This document shows positions 8,847-17,570 of a stretch of 32,729 nucleotides of DNA, piece after piece; position 1 is the first letter of the stretch; the number at the start of each line of letters is the position of its first letter. Under the pieces are notes generated by a model. The model had not been told where the DNA came from and searched no databases. It saw only the letters and a program-made list of their open reading frames with translations. The DNA is taken from contig JAHJJF010000005.1 in the NCBI GenBank assembly GCA_018823135.1, forward strand, positions 1 to 32,729, in the 5' to 3' direction. A program made the translations under genes and the position numbers. Source of the stretch: Pseudomonadota bacterium (GTDB lineage: Bacteria; Desulfobacterota; Desulfobulbia; Desulfobulbales; CALZHT01).

Positions 8847-9269
8847 ATGCAAAACAAGTACTGGGAACATTTTCACCATATCGCCGATATCGGCGTGCGT
8901 GGCGTGGGCAAAACCCCGGAGGAGGCCTTCGAACAGGCGGCCCTGGCGTTGACCGCGGTTATAACTGATATTGAATCGGTGTTACCGGAAACAAAACTTA
9001 CCGTGCATTGCGAAGCGGACGACCAGGAATTGCTTTTTGCCGATTGGTTGAATGCCGTTCTCTACGAAATGGACATCCGGAAAATGCTCTTCAGCCGTTA
9101 CCAGGTACTTATCCACGACAATATCCTCGAAGCGGAGATCTTTGGAGAAAAAACTGACCCACACAAACATGCTCCAGCAGTTGAAATCAAGGGGGCAACC
9201 TATACGTCCCTCAAGGTGAAAAAAAATAAACGCGGTCAATGGATCGCACAGTGTATTGTTGATGTTTAA
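8847..9269 (+). CDS. Archease, RtcB cofactor
   Basis: Archease helps the RNA ligase RtcB turn over by promoting its guanylylation. The 140 aa length fits the family. The family N-terminal motif is visible as HFHHIADIGVRG (8-19), including the conserved Asp14, followed by a helix TPEEAFEQAALAL and the block LLFADWLNAVLYEMD. The C-terminus ends in a strand pattern (CIVDV) typical of archeases, with the conserved VEIKGATY. I chose the ATG at 8847; an in-frame TTG 75 bases upstream would add a leader with no homology. The ribosome-binding site is weak. rtcB follows after 65 bases, supporting a functional pair. Confidence 0.9.
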   Translation: MQNKYWEHFHHIADIGVRGVGKTPEEAFEQAALALTAVITDIESVLPETKLTVHCEADDQELLFADWLNAVLYEMDIRKMLFSRYQVLIHDNILEAEIFGEKTDPHKHAPAVEIKGATYTSLKVKKNKRGQWIAQCIVDV

Positions 9270-9334
9270 TATTCGAAGTATGCGAATTGCTTTAACCCCA
9301 GGAGATTCGGACAATCTCCACCAGGGAGGCATCC

Positions 9335-10765
9335 ATGGATACAAAATTATTCAAGCGGCGTGACGAAAACGAGTGGGAAATCCGGCCCCATGGGAAAATG
9401 CAGGTTCCAGGAAAGATCTTTGCCAGCGAAAGCCTTGTCAGATCAATGGACGATAAAGTCTTTGAACAGGTTACCAATGTCGCCGGCCTCCCTGGCATTG
9501 TTGAGGGTTCCTTTGCAATGCCAGACGCCCATTGGGGGTATGGTTTCCCCATCGGCGGCGTTGCGGCATTTGACGCATCAAAAGGGGGCGTGGTTTCCGC
9601 AGGCGGCGTAGGCTTTGATATCTCCTGCGGGGTCAGAACCCTGGTAACCGGACTGACCGCTGAAGATGTTGGCGGCGTGCGGGATAAACTTACCGATCTC
9701 CTTGCCGCAACGATCCCGGCGGGGGTCGGCAGCACCGGCAAACTGCGCCTCAATGATAAAGAAATGGAAAAAATGCTGCTGGGCGGCGCAAAATGGGCGG
9801 TTTCCCATGGCTATGGGATAAAAAAAGATCTGAGCCGCTGCGAGGAAAAAGGCCAGATGCCCGGCGCACTTCCCGAGCATGTCTCGAATCAGGCAAAAAA
9901 AAGACAGCGGGATGAAATGGGCACTCTGGGTTCGGGCAACCATTATCTTGAAATCCAACGGGTGGTCGAGGTGTTTGATCCGCTGGTTGCGGATGTCTTC
10001 GGTCTGGCGCTCAGCGATATTGTGGTGAGCATCCATTGCGGTTCCCGTGGTCTCGGCCATCAGATCGGCACCGAATATCTTAAATCCATGCTGACGGCGG
10101 CAAACAAGTACGGTATTGCCATACCCGAACGAGAACTTGCCTGCGCCCCCATTGATTCCCCCCAGGGGCAGGCCTATCTCGGTGCAATGCGGGCCGCTAT
10201 CAACTGCGCCCTTGCCAACCGTCAGATTCTCACCCATCTGACCAGAAGCGTTTTTGAACGAATCCTCCCACGGGCGCAGATTGATCTGCTCTACGATGTT
10301 TCCCATAACACCTGCAAGGAAGAAGACCATACTATTCAGGGCAAAAAAACACGTCTCTTTGTCCACCGAAAAGGCGCCACCCGCTCTCTTGGGCCGGGAC
10401 ACCCGGATATCCCTGCCGAATTCAGGCAAGTCGGCCAACCAGTCCTGATCGGCGGCACCATGGGCACTTCATCTTATATTCTCGTGGGCGCCAGCACCAG
10501 CGAGGACAAATCCTTCAGTTCAGCCTGCCATGGGGCCGGAAGAAATATGAGCCGCAGGATGGCAATGAAAAAATATAAGGGCAGAACCATCGTAGATGAT
10601 CTTGCCGCCCGGGGAATTGTGATCCGCAGCCCATCGTTCAGAGGCGTTTCCGAAGAAGCCCCCGGTGCATACAAGGATGTCGACGAAGTTGTAGAGGCGA
10701 CACACGCTGCCGGGCTTGCAAAAAAGGTGGTCCGGGTGGAGCCGTTGATCTGCATCAAGGGATAA
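9335..10765 (+). CDS. rtcB: RNA-splicing ligase RtcB
   Basis: RtcB joins RNA ends bearing 2',3'-cyclic phosphate or 3'-phosphate to 5'-OH ends, using GTP and manganese, in tRNA splicing or RNA repair. The 476 aa protein keeps the metal and nucleotide residues: Asp95 and Cys98 in GFDISCG, His203 in GSGNHYLE, His234 in HCGSRGLGHQ, His324 in YDVSHN, and the guanylylated His399 in CHGAGRNMSR. A good GGAGG site precedes the ATG. With archease just upstream this is a two-gene RNA-ligase unit. No RtcA cyclase and no RtcR regulator are in the window, so what induces it cannot be read from here. Confidence 0.97.
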   Translation: MDTKLFKRRDENEWEIRPHGKMQVPGKIFASESLVRSMDDKVFEQVTNVAGLPGIVEGSFAMPDAHWGYGFPIGGVAAFDASKGGVVSAGGVGFDISCGVRTLVTGLTAEDVGGVRDKLTDLLAATIPAGVGSTGKLRLNDKEMEKMLLGGAKWAVSHGYGIKKDLSRCEEKGQMPGALPEHVSNQAKKRQRDEMGTLGSGNHYLEIQRVVEVFDPLVADVFGLALSDIVVSIHCGSRGLGHQIGTEYLKSMLTAANKYGIAIPERELACAPIDSPQGQAYLGAMRAAINCALANRQILTHLTRSVFERILPRAQIDLLYDVSHNTCKEEDHTIQGKKTRLFVHRKGATRSLGPGHPDIPAEFRQVGQPVLIGGTMGTSSYILVGASTSEDKSFSSACHGAGRNMSRRMAMKKYKGRTIVDDLAARGIVIRSPSFRGVSEEAPGAYKDVDEVVEATHAAGLAKKVVRVEPLICIKG

Positions 10766-11027
10766 TGAAATCCCCACGGATGATTCCTGCCCTTTTCATG
10801 AATTGATTTAACACCAGGGATCCGGGATAATATCATTTGCCAACACAACATATTGTAATCATCTGATTAATTTTGTATCCTGATATTCATCTCAAAGATT
10901 ACAGGACTTCACAGACATTGCCTGACACACGGTAATTTTGTGATCCGTTGCAGTTGTGCTCACCGAGCGGACTGAAATAAAATAAAAACAACCGTTTCCC
11001 GCCAGACAATTTCCACGAGACTCTCTT
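10766..11027. other. Intergenic region between rtcB and the kinase gene
   Basis: There are 262 bases with no supportable ORF, no strong terminator after rtcB and no clear promoter. The kinase gene that follows has a weak ribosome-binding site, so its control cannot be read from here. Confidence 0.4.
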
Positions 11028-13577
11028 ATGAATATATTCAAAAAGTATCCCACCATCATCTCCGGGGCAGGAATCACCTTACTTTTTCTGTTGCTGGGCC
11101 TCGTCCACCTGGAAGTGATCGACAGCCTGGAATTAAAACTCTATGACCTGAGAATGCACCTCCTTTCAGATCAGGACAGTCCCAGTGAAATCGTCCTGGT
11201 CAACATTGACGACTACTCCATTGAAAATCTCGGCCGCTGGCCATGGCCAAGATCACATATCGCCAAAGGAATCGAAAGCATCAATGCCGGAAACCCGAAA
11301 GCCATCGGCTTGAATATCATCTTCAGTGAGCCGGAAGAAAACACCGGGCTCATAGCCCTTAAAAGGGTGGAAGAAATCCTTGAAGAATCAGGGTTGGCGA
11401 AAACTGAAAATGGCAAAAATGTCATCAAGGAAATGGACAAGCTTTACCTGGCCCTTGACAACGATTCCCTGCTGGCCGATTCAATTAAAGCCGCCGGCAA
11501 TGTCATCCTGCCCATGGCCATGCTTGAATCGGACATTGAAGGTGTTGACACCGGCGAAGCCGATGACAGCCTGCTCAGCATGTCCATAACCAACATGAAA
11601 ATACTGGAGAATTCTTCTTCCCCACAGGCAACCAACCTCCTGCTGCCCATTAAACCGCTGATGCTGGCCGCCAACGGCCTGGGCCATCTTACCCTTGCCT
11701 ATGACATGGACGGCAAGGTCCGTATGGAGAAAACCATTTATGAATTCCGGGAACAATTTTATCCCTCCTATGCCCTGCGGCTAACAGCCGCATACCTGAA
11801 TGTTCCCCTTGAAGAGATCAGCGTTGAACTGGGGAGTTCCATTCAACTGGGCTCCCGACGGGTGTCCACCACCCTGGACTCTGATTTTCCGGTGACTTTC
11901 AAGGGATCCAGCGGCGCCTTCCGGTCCTATTCCTTTTTTGATGTATATACCGGCAAGATTCCTGAAAGCGCTTTTAAAAACAAACTTGTGCTCATCGGCC
12001 CTTCGGCGCTTGGCTTGATTAATCCGTTAAATACACCACTGGAACCGAATATGCCCCTGGGTGAATTATCGGCAAATGTCATCTGGTCGATGCTCAACAA
12101 TAAAACAATTAACAGCCCGGCATGGGACCAGGCCTTCGAGCTCCTGCTGATTCTCCTGGTCGGGCTGATTATTACAATTGTCCTGCCGCGGCTCAAAGCA
12201 AGATTGTCGGCGCTGGTCTTTTTCGGGCTCATGGTGCTGTTTCTCGGTGGCACAACCTATGCCTTTGCCGCAAATGGTCTCTGGATTCATACCGCCTATC
12301 CCCTGCTGGAACTGATCTTCGGTTACTTTGTGGTGATTTCGCTGAAATACTTCTTCACCGAGACCGACAAAGAAAAGGTTGAAGGCGAATCAGCCGAGAC
12401 CAACCGGATGCTCGGGCTGTCATTTCAAGGTCAGGGGATGCTTGACATGGCCTTTGATAAATTCCGTAAATGCCCCGTTGACCAGGGCATGCAGGAAGTT
12501 CTCTATAACCTTGCCCTTGACTACGAGCGTAAAAGACAATTCAACAAAGCAGCTTCAGTTTATGAATATATTGAAAAACACGGCGGTGAGTTCAAGGATG
12601 CCGATGACCGGAAAAAGAAAATGGTCCAGCTTGGTGATACGGTGATCATGGGCACAGGGGGCGCGGACCCACTGCTTTCAAACATAGGTGGTGATGGAGA
12701 CACCAAACCCACCCTTGGCCGTTATGAAATCATCAAGCAGCTGGGCAAAGGCGCCATGGGCATCGTCTATCTTGGCAAGGATCCGCGAATCAATCGGACC
12801 ACGGCGATTAAAACCTTCCGTTTTGCCGATGAACTTGAATCGGATGAAATCGCCGAGATGAAAAAAATGTTCTTCCTTGAAGCGGAAAGCGCCGGCACCC
12901 TGTCTCATCCGAATATCGTCACAATCTACGATGCCGGCGAAGAAGAGGATCTTGCCTATATTGCCATGGAATATCTGGTGGGCAATGATTTAAAGGGCAA
13001 CACAAAAAAAGGCTCACTCCTGCCCATGCGCAAGGTTGTCGGCTACATGGCAGACCTTGCTGATGCCCTTGACTATGCACACAGGCAGGGAATTATCCAT
13101 CGCGATATAAAACCTGCCAACATTATGCTTCTTGATAACGGCGTGGTCAAAATAACTGACTTCGGCATCGCCAGGATTACCTCAAGTTCAAAAACCCAGA
13201 CCCAGACCGGTATCGTCAAGGGCACACCATTCTACATGTCCCCGGAACAGATCTCCGGCGAAAAAGTTGACGGGCGCTCCGATCTTTTTGCCATGGGTGT
13301 TGTCATGTATCAACTCTTCACCGGCGAGGTCCCCTTCCGGGCTGAGAATTTTGCGACACTCATGCATAAAATTATCAATGAACCTCATATTGATCCGAGA
13401 AAACATAACCCGGATATCCCTAAACCCCTGGCACAGATTATCAATTTTGCCCTGGTCAAGGACAAAACTAAACGGTATCAGAAAGCAAGCCAGATGGCTG
13501 ATCATCTGAATAAAGTTCTCAGGTGGATGGACAAAACCGCAAATGGCACACAGACTGCCGAAAGATCATCCTCGTGA
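11028..13577 (+). CDS. CHASE2-domain, TPR-like membrane Ser/Thr protein kinase
   Basis: This 849 aa kinase spans the inner membrane. A membrane helix (about 10-28) leads into a periplasmic CHASE2 sensor domain (about 30-360, with the typical VLVNIDDYSIENLGRWPWPR and LVLIGPSALGL blocks). Two to three further helices follow (about 368-440). A short TPR-like helical segment (about 455-520) links to a eukaryotic-type kinase domain (565-835). Catalytic features are intact: G-loop GKGAMG (573-578), ATP-binding Lys595, HRD at 691-693 with KPAN, DFG at 711-713, and a TxxYMSPE segment closing the activation loop. The periplasmic ligand is unknown. The PP2C phosphatase gene starts 34 bases later, a standard partner that would reverse the phosphorylation. 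Confidence 0.93.
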   Translation: MNIFKKYPTIISGAGITLLFLLLGLVHLEVIDSLELKLYDLRMHLLSDQDSPSEIVLVNIDDYSIENLGRWPWPRSHIAKGIESINAGNPKAIGLNIIFSEPEENTGLIALKRVEEILEESGLAKTENGKNVIKEMDKLYLALDNDSLLADSIKAAGNVILPMAMLESDIEGVDTGEADDSLLSMSITNMKILENSSSPQATNLLLPIKPLMLAANGLGHLTLAYDMDGKVRMEKTIYEFREQFYPSYALRLTAAYLNVPLEEISVELGSSIQLGSRRVSTTLDSDFPVTFKGSSGAFRSYSFFDVYTGKIPESAFKNKLVLIGPSALGLINPLNTPLEPNMPLGELSANVIWSMLNNKTINSPAWDQAFELLLILLVGLIITIVLPRLKARLSALVFFGLMVLFLGGTTYAFAANGLWIHTAYPLLELIFGYFVVISLKYFFTETDKEKVEGESAETNRMLGLSFQGQGMLDMAFDKFRKCPVDQGMQEVLYNLALDYERKRQFNKAASVYEYIEKHGGEFKDADDRKKKMVQLGDTVIMGTGGADPLLSNIGGDGDTKPTLGRYEIIKQLGKGAMGIVYLGKDPRINRTTAIKTFRFADELESDEIAEMKKMFFLEAESAGTLSHPNIVTIYDAGEEEDLAYIAMEYLVGNDLKGNTKKGSLLPMRKVVGYMADLADALDYAHRQGIIHRDIKPANIMLLDNGVVKITDFGIARITSSSKTQTQTGIVKGTPFYMSPEQISGEKVDGRSDLFAMGVVMYQLFTGEVPFRAENFATLMHKIINEPHIDPRKHNPDIPKPLAQIINFALVKDKTKRYQKASQMADHLNKVLRWMDKTANGTQTAERSSS

Positions 13578-13611
13578 AAAATATTTACCTATTATTTCAA
13601 AGGGTTAATTA

Positions 13612-14421
13612 ATGCTAGCCATTGAATCCGCCGGCCTTACCGATATCGGCAATAAAAGAAAAAACAATGAAGACAGCTACTTCCTTGATGACGACCTGAA
13701 ACTCTATATTGTTGCGGATGGCATGGGCGGGCATCTTGCCGGGGAGGTTGCCAGCAAACTGGTGGTGGACACCACCAGAGATTACCTTAAACGTTTCCAT
13801 ACCGGTATTCAGGTCGAAGAACTCATTGACACCGACCCGTCACTTTCCAAAAACGCCAACCGCCTTATCGCCGGACTGCAACTGGCAAACAGTGTCGTCA
13901 ACAAATTTTCTGAAAACAAGGGCGCTTACAGCGGAATGGGTTCAACGGTTTCCGCAGTGTATTTCCCCGGAGACTCGCTCATAGCGTCAAACATCGGCGA
14001 CAGCCCCATCTTCCTGGTCCATAAGGGAGAAATCAGTCTTGTTTCAGTCATCCACAATGTTGCCGCAGAGCAGGCGATCCTTGATCCTGAAGGCGCCAAA
14101 GACCTGAACGGCAAATATTCCAATATCCTCACCAGGGCCATGGGCAAGGATGAGGATATAATGCCCGCCACCCGTGAAATCAGGGTAGTGCCCGGTGATA
14201 TCATCATCCTCTGTTCCGACGGACTCTCGAGCTATGTCCCGGACCATGAGATAAAAGATATTGTCGCGGCAGGCTCTCTTGAGGAATCCTGTAAAACCCT
14301 GGTCGACCTCGCTTTAGAAAGAGGCGGGCACGACAATATCACGGTAGTCCTCCTCAGAGTCAAAAAGGTCCGCGGATTCCTGTCAGGATTGTTCGAATTC
14401 TTGAAAAAACCTTTTGGCTGA
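13612..14421 (+). CDS. PP2C-family Ser/Thr protein phosphatase
   Basis: A 269 aa cytoplasmic metal-dependent phosphatase of the bacterial PrpC/Stp group. The metal-binding and catalytic motifs are all present: NNEDSY (18-23), VADGMGGH (34-41), NIGDS (127-131), CSDGLSSY (201-208) and GGHDNITVV (238-246). It directly follows the CHASE2 kinase and likely dephosphorylates that kinase and its targets. The C-terminal 20 residues (FLSGLFEFLKKPFG) look amphipathic and might associate with the membrane, which would put the phosphatase near its kinase; that point is inference. Confidence 0.94.
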   Translation: MLAIESAGLTDIGNKRKNNEDSYFLDDDLKLYIVADGMGGHLAGEVASKLVVDTTRDYLKRFHTGIQVEELIDTDPSLSKNANRLIAGLQLANSVVNKFSENKGAYSGMGSTVSAVYFPGDSLIASNIGDSPIFLVHKGEISLVSVIHNVAAEQAILDPEGAKDLNGKYSNILTRAMGKDEDIMPATREIRVVPGDIIILCSDGLSSYVPDHEIKDIVAAGSLEESCKTLVDLALERGGHDNITVVLLRVKKVRGFLSGLFEFLKKPFG

Positions 14422-14531
14422 CCAAAAGATTTCAGGGATTTTTTTTGCGGGTTCCCTCTGTCTGATCAATCTGATTTTTCACAGCCCCGCAACTTGATGA
14501 TCAGGCGGCAGAAAAGCAAGGACTCCCGGCC

Positions 14532-14732
14532 ATGCAGAAAACATTAATTTTCATCGGCATAGCTTTTCTGGCAATCGGTCTGCTCTGGCCGACGCTCTCC
14601 AGAATTCCTCTTGGAAGGTTCCCCGGAGATATCATCATTACCCGGCCTCATTTCAAAATATACATCCCCATCACCACAATGGTCCTGATCAGCCTGATTC
14701 TCTCGGTTCTGGCGCGGATATTCCGGAAATAA
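14532..14732 (+). CDS. DUF2905 family small membrane protein
   Basis: A 66 aa protein with two membrane helices (about 4-20 and 43-62). They are joined by the loop IPLGRFPGDIIITRPHFKIY, which is the hallmark of the DUF2905 family (LGRLPGD followed by a hydrophobic strand and Tyr). The family is widespread in bacteria and has no known function. AAGGA lies about nine bases before the ATG. It sits 110 bases after the phosphatase gene and about 210 bases before kamA, with no clear link to either. Confidence 0.85.
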   Translation: MQKTLIFIGIAFLAIGLLWPTLSRIPLGRFPGDIIITRPHFKIYIPITTMVLISLILSVLARIFRK

Positions 14733-14770
14733 ATCCATCTGATTACAACAAGTTATATCGTCAGCAGACG

Positions 14771-14787
14771 ATTATTTAAAAAATAAT
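14771..14787. repeat. AT-rich palindrome upstream of kamA
   Basis: ATTATTT and its exact reverse complement AAATAAT are separated by three bases. It lies just upstream of a candidate kamA promoter and could be an operator, or the AT richness of the area could produce it by chance. Confidence 0.3.
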
Positions 14788-14807
14788 TTCCCCATAACAA
14801 ATTTCTC

Positions 14808-14836
14808 TTGCTTTTCCATTATAAGAACCCTATAAA
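14808..14836 (+). promoter_or_regulatory. Candidate sigma70 promoter of kamA
   Basis: TTGCTT (14808-14813) and TATAAA (14831-14836) are separated by exactly 17 bases, about 105 bases before the chosen kamA start. Four of six -35 and five of six -10 bases match consensus. Confidence 0.4.
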
Positions 14837-14942
14837 GCAGTTAAATAGTAGATGTTTAATTATACAAATTTGCCACCAGCACCGGACCAGGCAACCATCC
14901 GGAATTATAAAGAATCACAAAGAGTTTCAAGGAACAGCCGCC

Positions 14943-16394
14943 ATGTCGAAATTAGAAATCACCACTGTACAGGATGAACCCCCAGACGAAGTCTCGCAAA
15001 ATGAGGAAAAACCTCCAAGCCAGGGTATTTATTCCTCAACCACCGCCTATCGCAACGCTTCACCCGCAATAACCCACCTTTCAGTCAACAACCTCGGATC
15101 GAAAAAAACCAAAACCACCAGGAAGATACAGAACATTCTGCCATTTTTTCCTTTATCTGAAGATAAAAGCCACCAGGGCTGGACTTCATGGCAATGGCAG
15201 ATCCGTCACAGAATTAAAACAGTCCGGCAACTGGAAAATTTCTTTGCCGGCGCAGCCATCCAATCGGACATCGAAAACGCCATCCACCGCTTTCCAATGG
15301 CGATCACCCCTTATTACGCTTCGCTGATCCGCAAGATGGAACCCTCAGACCCTGTTTATCGCATGGCTGTCCCAATGACCGACGAACTGCATGATCCGCC
15401 CTTTCTCCTGGATGACCCCCTGGAAGAAGAGCACGACATGCCTGTCCCCGGCTTGGTGCATCGTTACCCTGACCGTGCCCTGATCATGGTGACCTCCATG
15501 TGCGCCATGTACTGTCGGCACTGCACAAGAAAACGGGTTGCCGGGCAACGTGAAGTCAACATTTCACAGCCGCAGCTGAAAAGAATTATCAATTACCTGG
15601 TAAATCATCCGGAAATACACGATGTTATCCTGTCCGGAGGCGATCCTCTTACCTTACGGACTGAATCACTGGAAAAAATTATTGCCGCGGTCCGCAGTGT
15701 TCCCAGTGTCGATATAATCCGTATAGGAACCAGGACACCGGTTACCATGCCGATGCGCATCACCGAAGAACTGGTGACCATGCTTAAAAATTACCAGCCG
15801 CTCTGGGTGAACACTCATTTCAACCATCCCAATGAAATTACCGCAGAATCCCGGGCGGCCTGTGCCAGACTGGTGGATGCCGGTATCCCCATGGGCAACC
15901 AGACCGTCCTCCTGCGCGGCGTCAACGACAACCCCCAGGTGATGGAGGAACTGCTGCGCGGCCTGATAACCATGCGCGTCCGCCCCTATTATCTTTACCA
16001 GTGCGATCTGGTCAGGGGTGTGGAACATTTTCGCACGCCATTGTCCCGGGGCATTGAAATAATGGAATATCTCCGCGGCCGTATTTCCGGGTTTGCAATC
16101 CCGACTTTTGTAGTCGATGCTCCCGGCGGCGGCGGCAAGATCCCCGTGCTCCCCAATTACCTGATCACCAGCAGTCCGACACATACGGTGCTCAGAAATT
16201 TTGAAGGCATGCTGGTCAGTTATCCTGAGCCGATTGCTACCGGAAGGATGGAGGTTCAGTCCTTCCAGACAAAAAACAAAACCATCGAATCTATTAATCC
16301 GACGGTCTTTGATCTCGCCACGGGTCGAGCCCTCAAAATAGAACCGATGACTTCTCTCCGCAAGAAGCGCCGCAGCAGACGTTCGTCTGCCTGA
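14943..16394 (+). CDS. kamA: Lysine 2,3-aminomutase
   Basis: A radical-SAM, PLP-dependent enzyme that converts L-lysine to L-beta-lysine. The [4Fe-4S] motif CAMYCRHC gives Cys187, Cys191 and Cys194. The PLP lysine is Lys399 in APGGGGKIPV. The two Asp residues that bind the substrate lysine side in clostridial lysine 2,3-aminomutase are present: Asp355 in YQCDL and Asp392 in VVDAPG. The core from residue 80 to 430 matches clostridial KamA closely (for example THFNHPNEIT and GNQTVLLRGVND), which separates it from the shorter EpmB. At 483 aa it is longer than usual because of a polar N-terminal extension (about 1-78) and a basic tail ending RKKRRSRRSSA. The ATG at 14943 follows AAGGA; an upstream in-frame leader from 14808 overlaps the candidate promoter. 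Two ATP-grasp genes follow. Confidence 0.95.
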   Translation: MSKLEITTVQDEPPDEVSQNEEKPPSQGIYSSTTAYRNASPAITHLSVNNLGSKKTKTTRKIQNILPFFPLSEDKSHQGWTSWQWQIRHRIKTVRQLENFFAGAAIQSDIENAIHRFPMAITPYYASLIRKMEPSDPVYRMAVPMTDELHDPPFLLDDPLEEEHDMPVPGLVHRYPDRALIMVTSMCAMYCRHCTRKRVAGQREVNISQPQLKRIINYLVNHPEIHDVILSGGDPLTLRTESLEKIIAAVRSVPSVDIIRIGTRTPVTMPMRITEELVTMLKNYQPLWVNTHFNHPNEITAESRAACARLVDAGIPMGNQTVLLRGVNDNPQVMEELLRGLITMRVRPYYLYQCDLVRGVEHFRTPLSRGIEIMEYLRGRISGFAIPTFVVDAPGGGGKIPVLPNYLITSSPTHTVLRNFEGMLVSYPEPIATGRMEVQSFQTKNKTIESINPTVFDLATGRALKIEPMTSLRKKRRSRRSSA

Positions 16395-16475
16395 TCCGGA
16401 CGCTTCCGTCTCAGAAAACAACAGAATCATGATTCCCAACCATGGCGTGCATAGCACCCTTGACCTGAAAGACAT

Positions 16476-16503
16476 CCCGGCGTATTCTAAAAAATACGCC
16501 GGG
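16476..16503 (+). terminator. Strong hairpin between kamA and the ATP-grasp genes
   Basis: A perfect 11-bp stem, CCCGGCGTATT pairing with AATACGCCGGG, encloses a six-base loop. Only a short, mixed TCTTTGCTT follows, so it is an imperfect intrinsic terminator. It could partly terminate kamA mRNA, protect its 3' end, or act on read-through into the next gene 65 bases later. Confidence 0.6.
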
Positions 16504-16567
16504 TCTTTGCTTAATGCAATTGCAACCCTCCTGATTCAAAGACCAGATACCCCGTAAGGAAATTTTC

Positions 16568-17557
16568 ATGAAAATTAAACACATCGGCCTTGTATACGAT
16601 CTGCGTTCCGCTTATCTGGCAGAAGGTTATTCCGAGCAGGATGTGGCGGAATTTGATTCCGAATCGACCATTGACGCCCTTGAACAGGCGATCAACGCCA
16701 ACGGCTACCAGGTCTCGAGAATCGGCCACGGTCGCCAACTCAACCAACGGCTGATTAACGGTGAACGCTGGGATCTGGTTTTCTCCATTGCCGAAGGGCT
16801 TAAAGGACGCTCCCGGGAAGCGCAGGTGCCGGCCCTGCTTGAGATGTACGGCCAGCCCTATGTTTTTTCCGATCCATTGACCTGCGCCGTAACCCTGGAC
16901 AAGTATGTTGCAAAAAAAATTATCCTGGCCGATGGCCTTGCCACCCCAGCCGCGGCCCTGATCCATAGCAAAGACGACCTCAGGGAATTCCGTCTGCCGT
17001 TCCCGGTTTTTGCTAAACCGGTGGCCGAGGGTACCGGCAAGGGTATCAGCAGCCGGAGCCGTATTGATACCATTGATGCCCTGCATAATGTCGCAGGCCA
17101 ACTGCTTGAGGATTTCCCAGGCCAGCCGGTTCTGGTTGAGGCCTATCTTCCGGGAAGGGAATTCACCACCGGCATCCTGGGTACCGGTCATAAAGCCCGT
17201 ATACTGGGCACCCTTGAGGTATGCATCAAAGATAATGCCCCGGCCGCCGACTATTCCTATGAGGTAAAAGAACTTTGCGAAGACTTTGTCGATTATGTCC
17301 CAGTAGTAAAGGGCGACAGCCTGATTGATGCCGTGGAGGCCCTTGCCCTGGCCTCCTACCGTTCACTGGAATGCCGCGACACCGGAAGGGTTGACATTCG
17401 CCTTGATGCCGCAGGCACCCCGTGTTTCATCGAAATCAACCCGCTTCCGGGCCTCCATCCGCACCATTCCGATCTGCCGATGATTGCCACTGCCATGGGT
17501 ATGAATTATAACGATCTTATCGGCGGCATTATCGCCAGCGCCTTTGACCGGGTATAG
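16568..17557 (+). CDS. D-Ala-D-Ala ligase-like ATP-grasp ligase
   Basis: A 329 aa ATP-grasp protein of the D-alanine-D-alanine ligase superfamily, which joins an amino acid to the amino group of another through an acyl-phosphate. The N-terminal domain carries FSIAEGLKGRSREAQVPALL (72-91) in place of the Ddl EGxxGEDG segment. The central domain has PVFAKPVAEGTGKGI (146-160), including the ATP-binding Lys. The C-terminal metal site is RVDIRLD (274-280) and FIEINPLPGL (287-296). The altered N-terminal segment argues against a housekeeping Ddl and for another substrate. TAAGGA lies just before the ATG. The next ligase gene starts 13 bases after its stop, so the two are surely one operon and may act in sequence or as a pair. 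Confidence 0.88.
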   Translation: MKIKHIGLVYDLRSAYLAEGYSEQDVAEFDSESTIDALEQAINANGYQVSRIGHGRQLNQRLINGERWDLVFSIAEGLKGRSREAQVPALLEMYGQPYVFSDPLTCAVTLDKYVAKKIILADGLATPAAALIHSKDDLREFRLPFPVFAKPVAEGTGKGISSRSRIDTIDALHNVAGQLLEDFPGQPVLVEAYLPGREFTTGILGTGHKARILGTLEVCIKDNAPAADYSYEVKELCEDFVDYVPVVKGDSLIDAVEALALASYRSLECRDTGRVDIRLDAAGTPCFIEINPLPGLHPHHSDLPMIATAMGMNYNDLIGGIIASAFDRV

Positions 17558-17570
17558 AGGAATTCATGAA

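Noticed and set aside
9578-10438. Minus-strand ORF (286 codons) inside rtcB
   Set aside because: It is an antisense shadow of a conserved gene, with no motif.
14422-14531. Possible terminator after the PP2C gene (AGGGA...TCCCT around a T8 run)
   Set aside because: The stem is only five base pairs with a loop of about 15 bases, and the T run is inside the loop, so it is not a credible intrinsic terminator.
14943-16394. Reading kamA as the EF-P-modifying enzyme EpmB
   Set aside because: The protein is much longer than EpmB, keeps both lysine-binding Asp residues, and aligns closely with clostridial lysine 2,3-aminomutase; no efp or epmA gene is adjacent.
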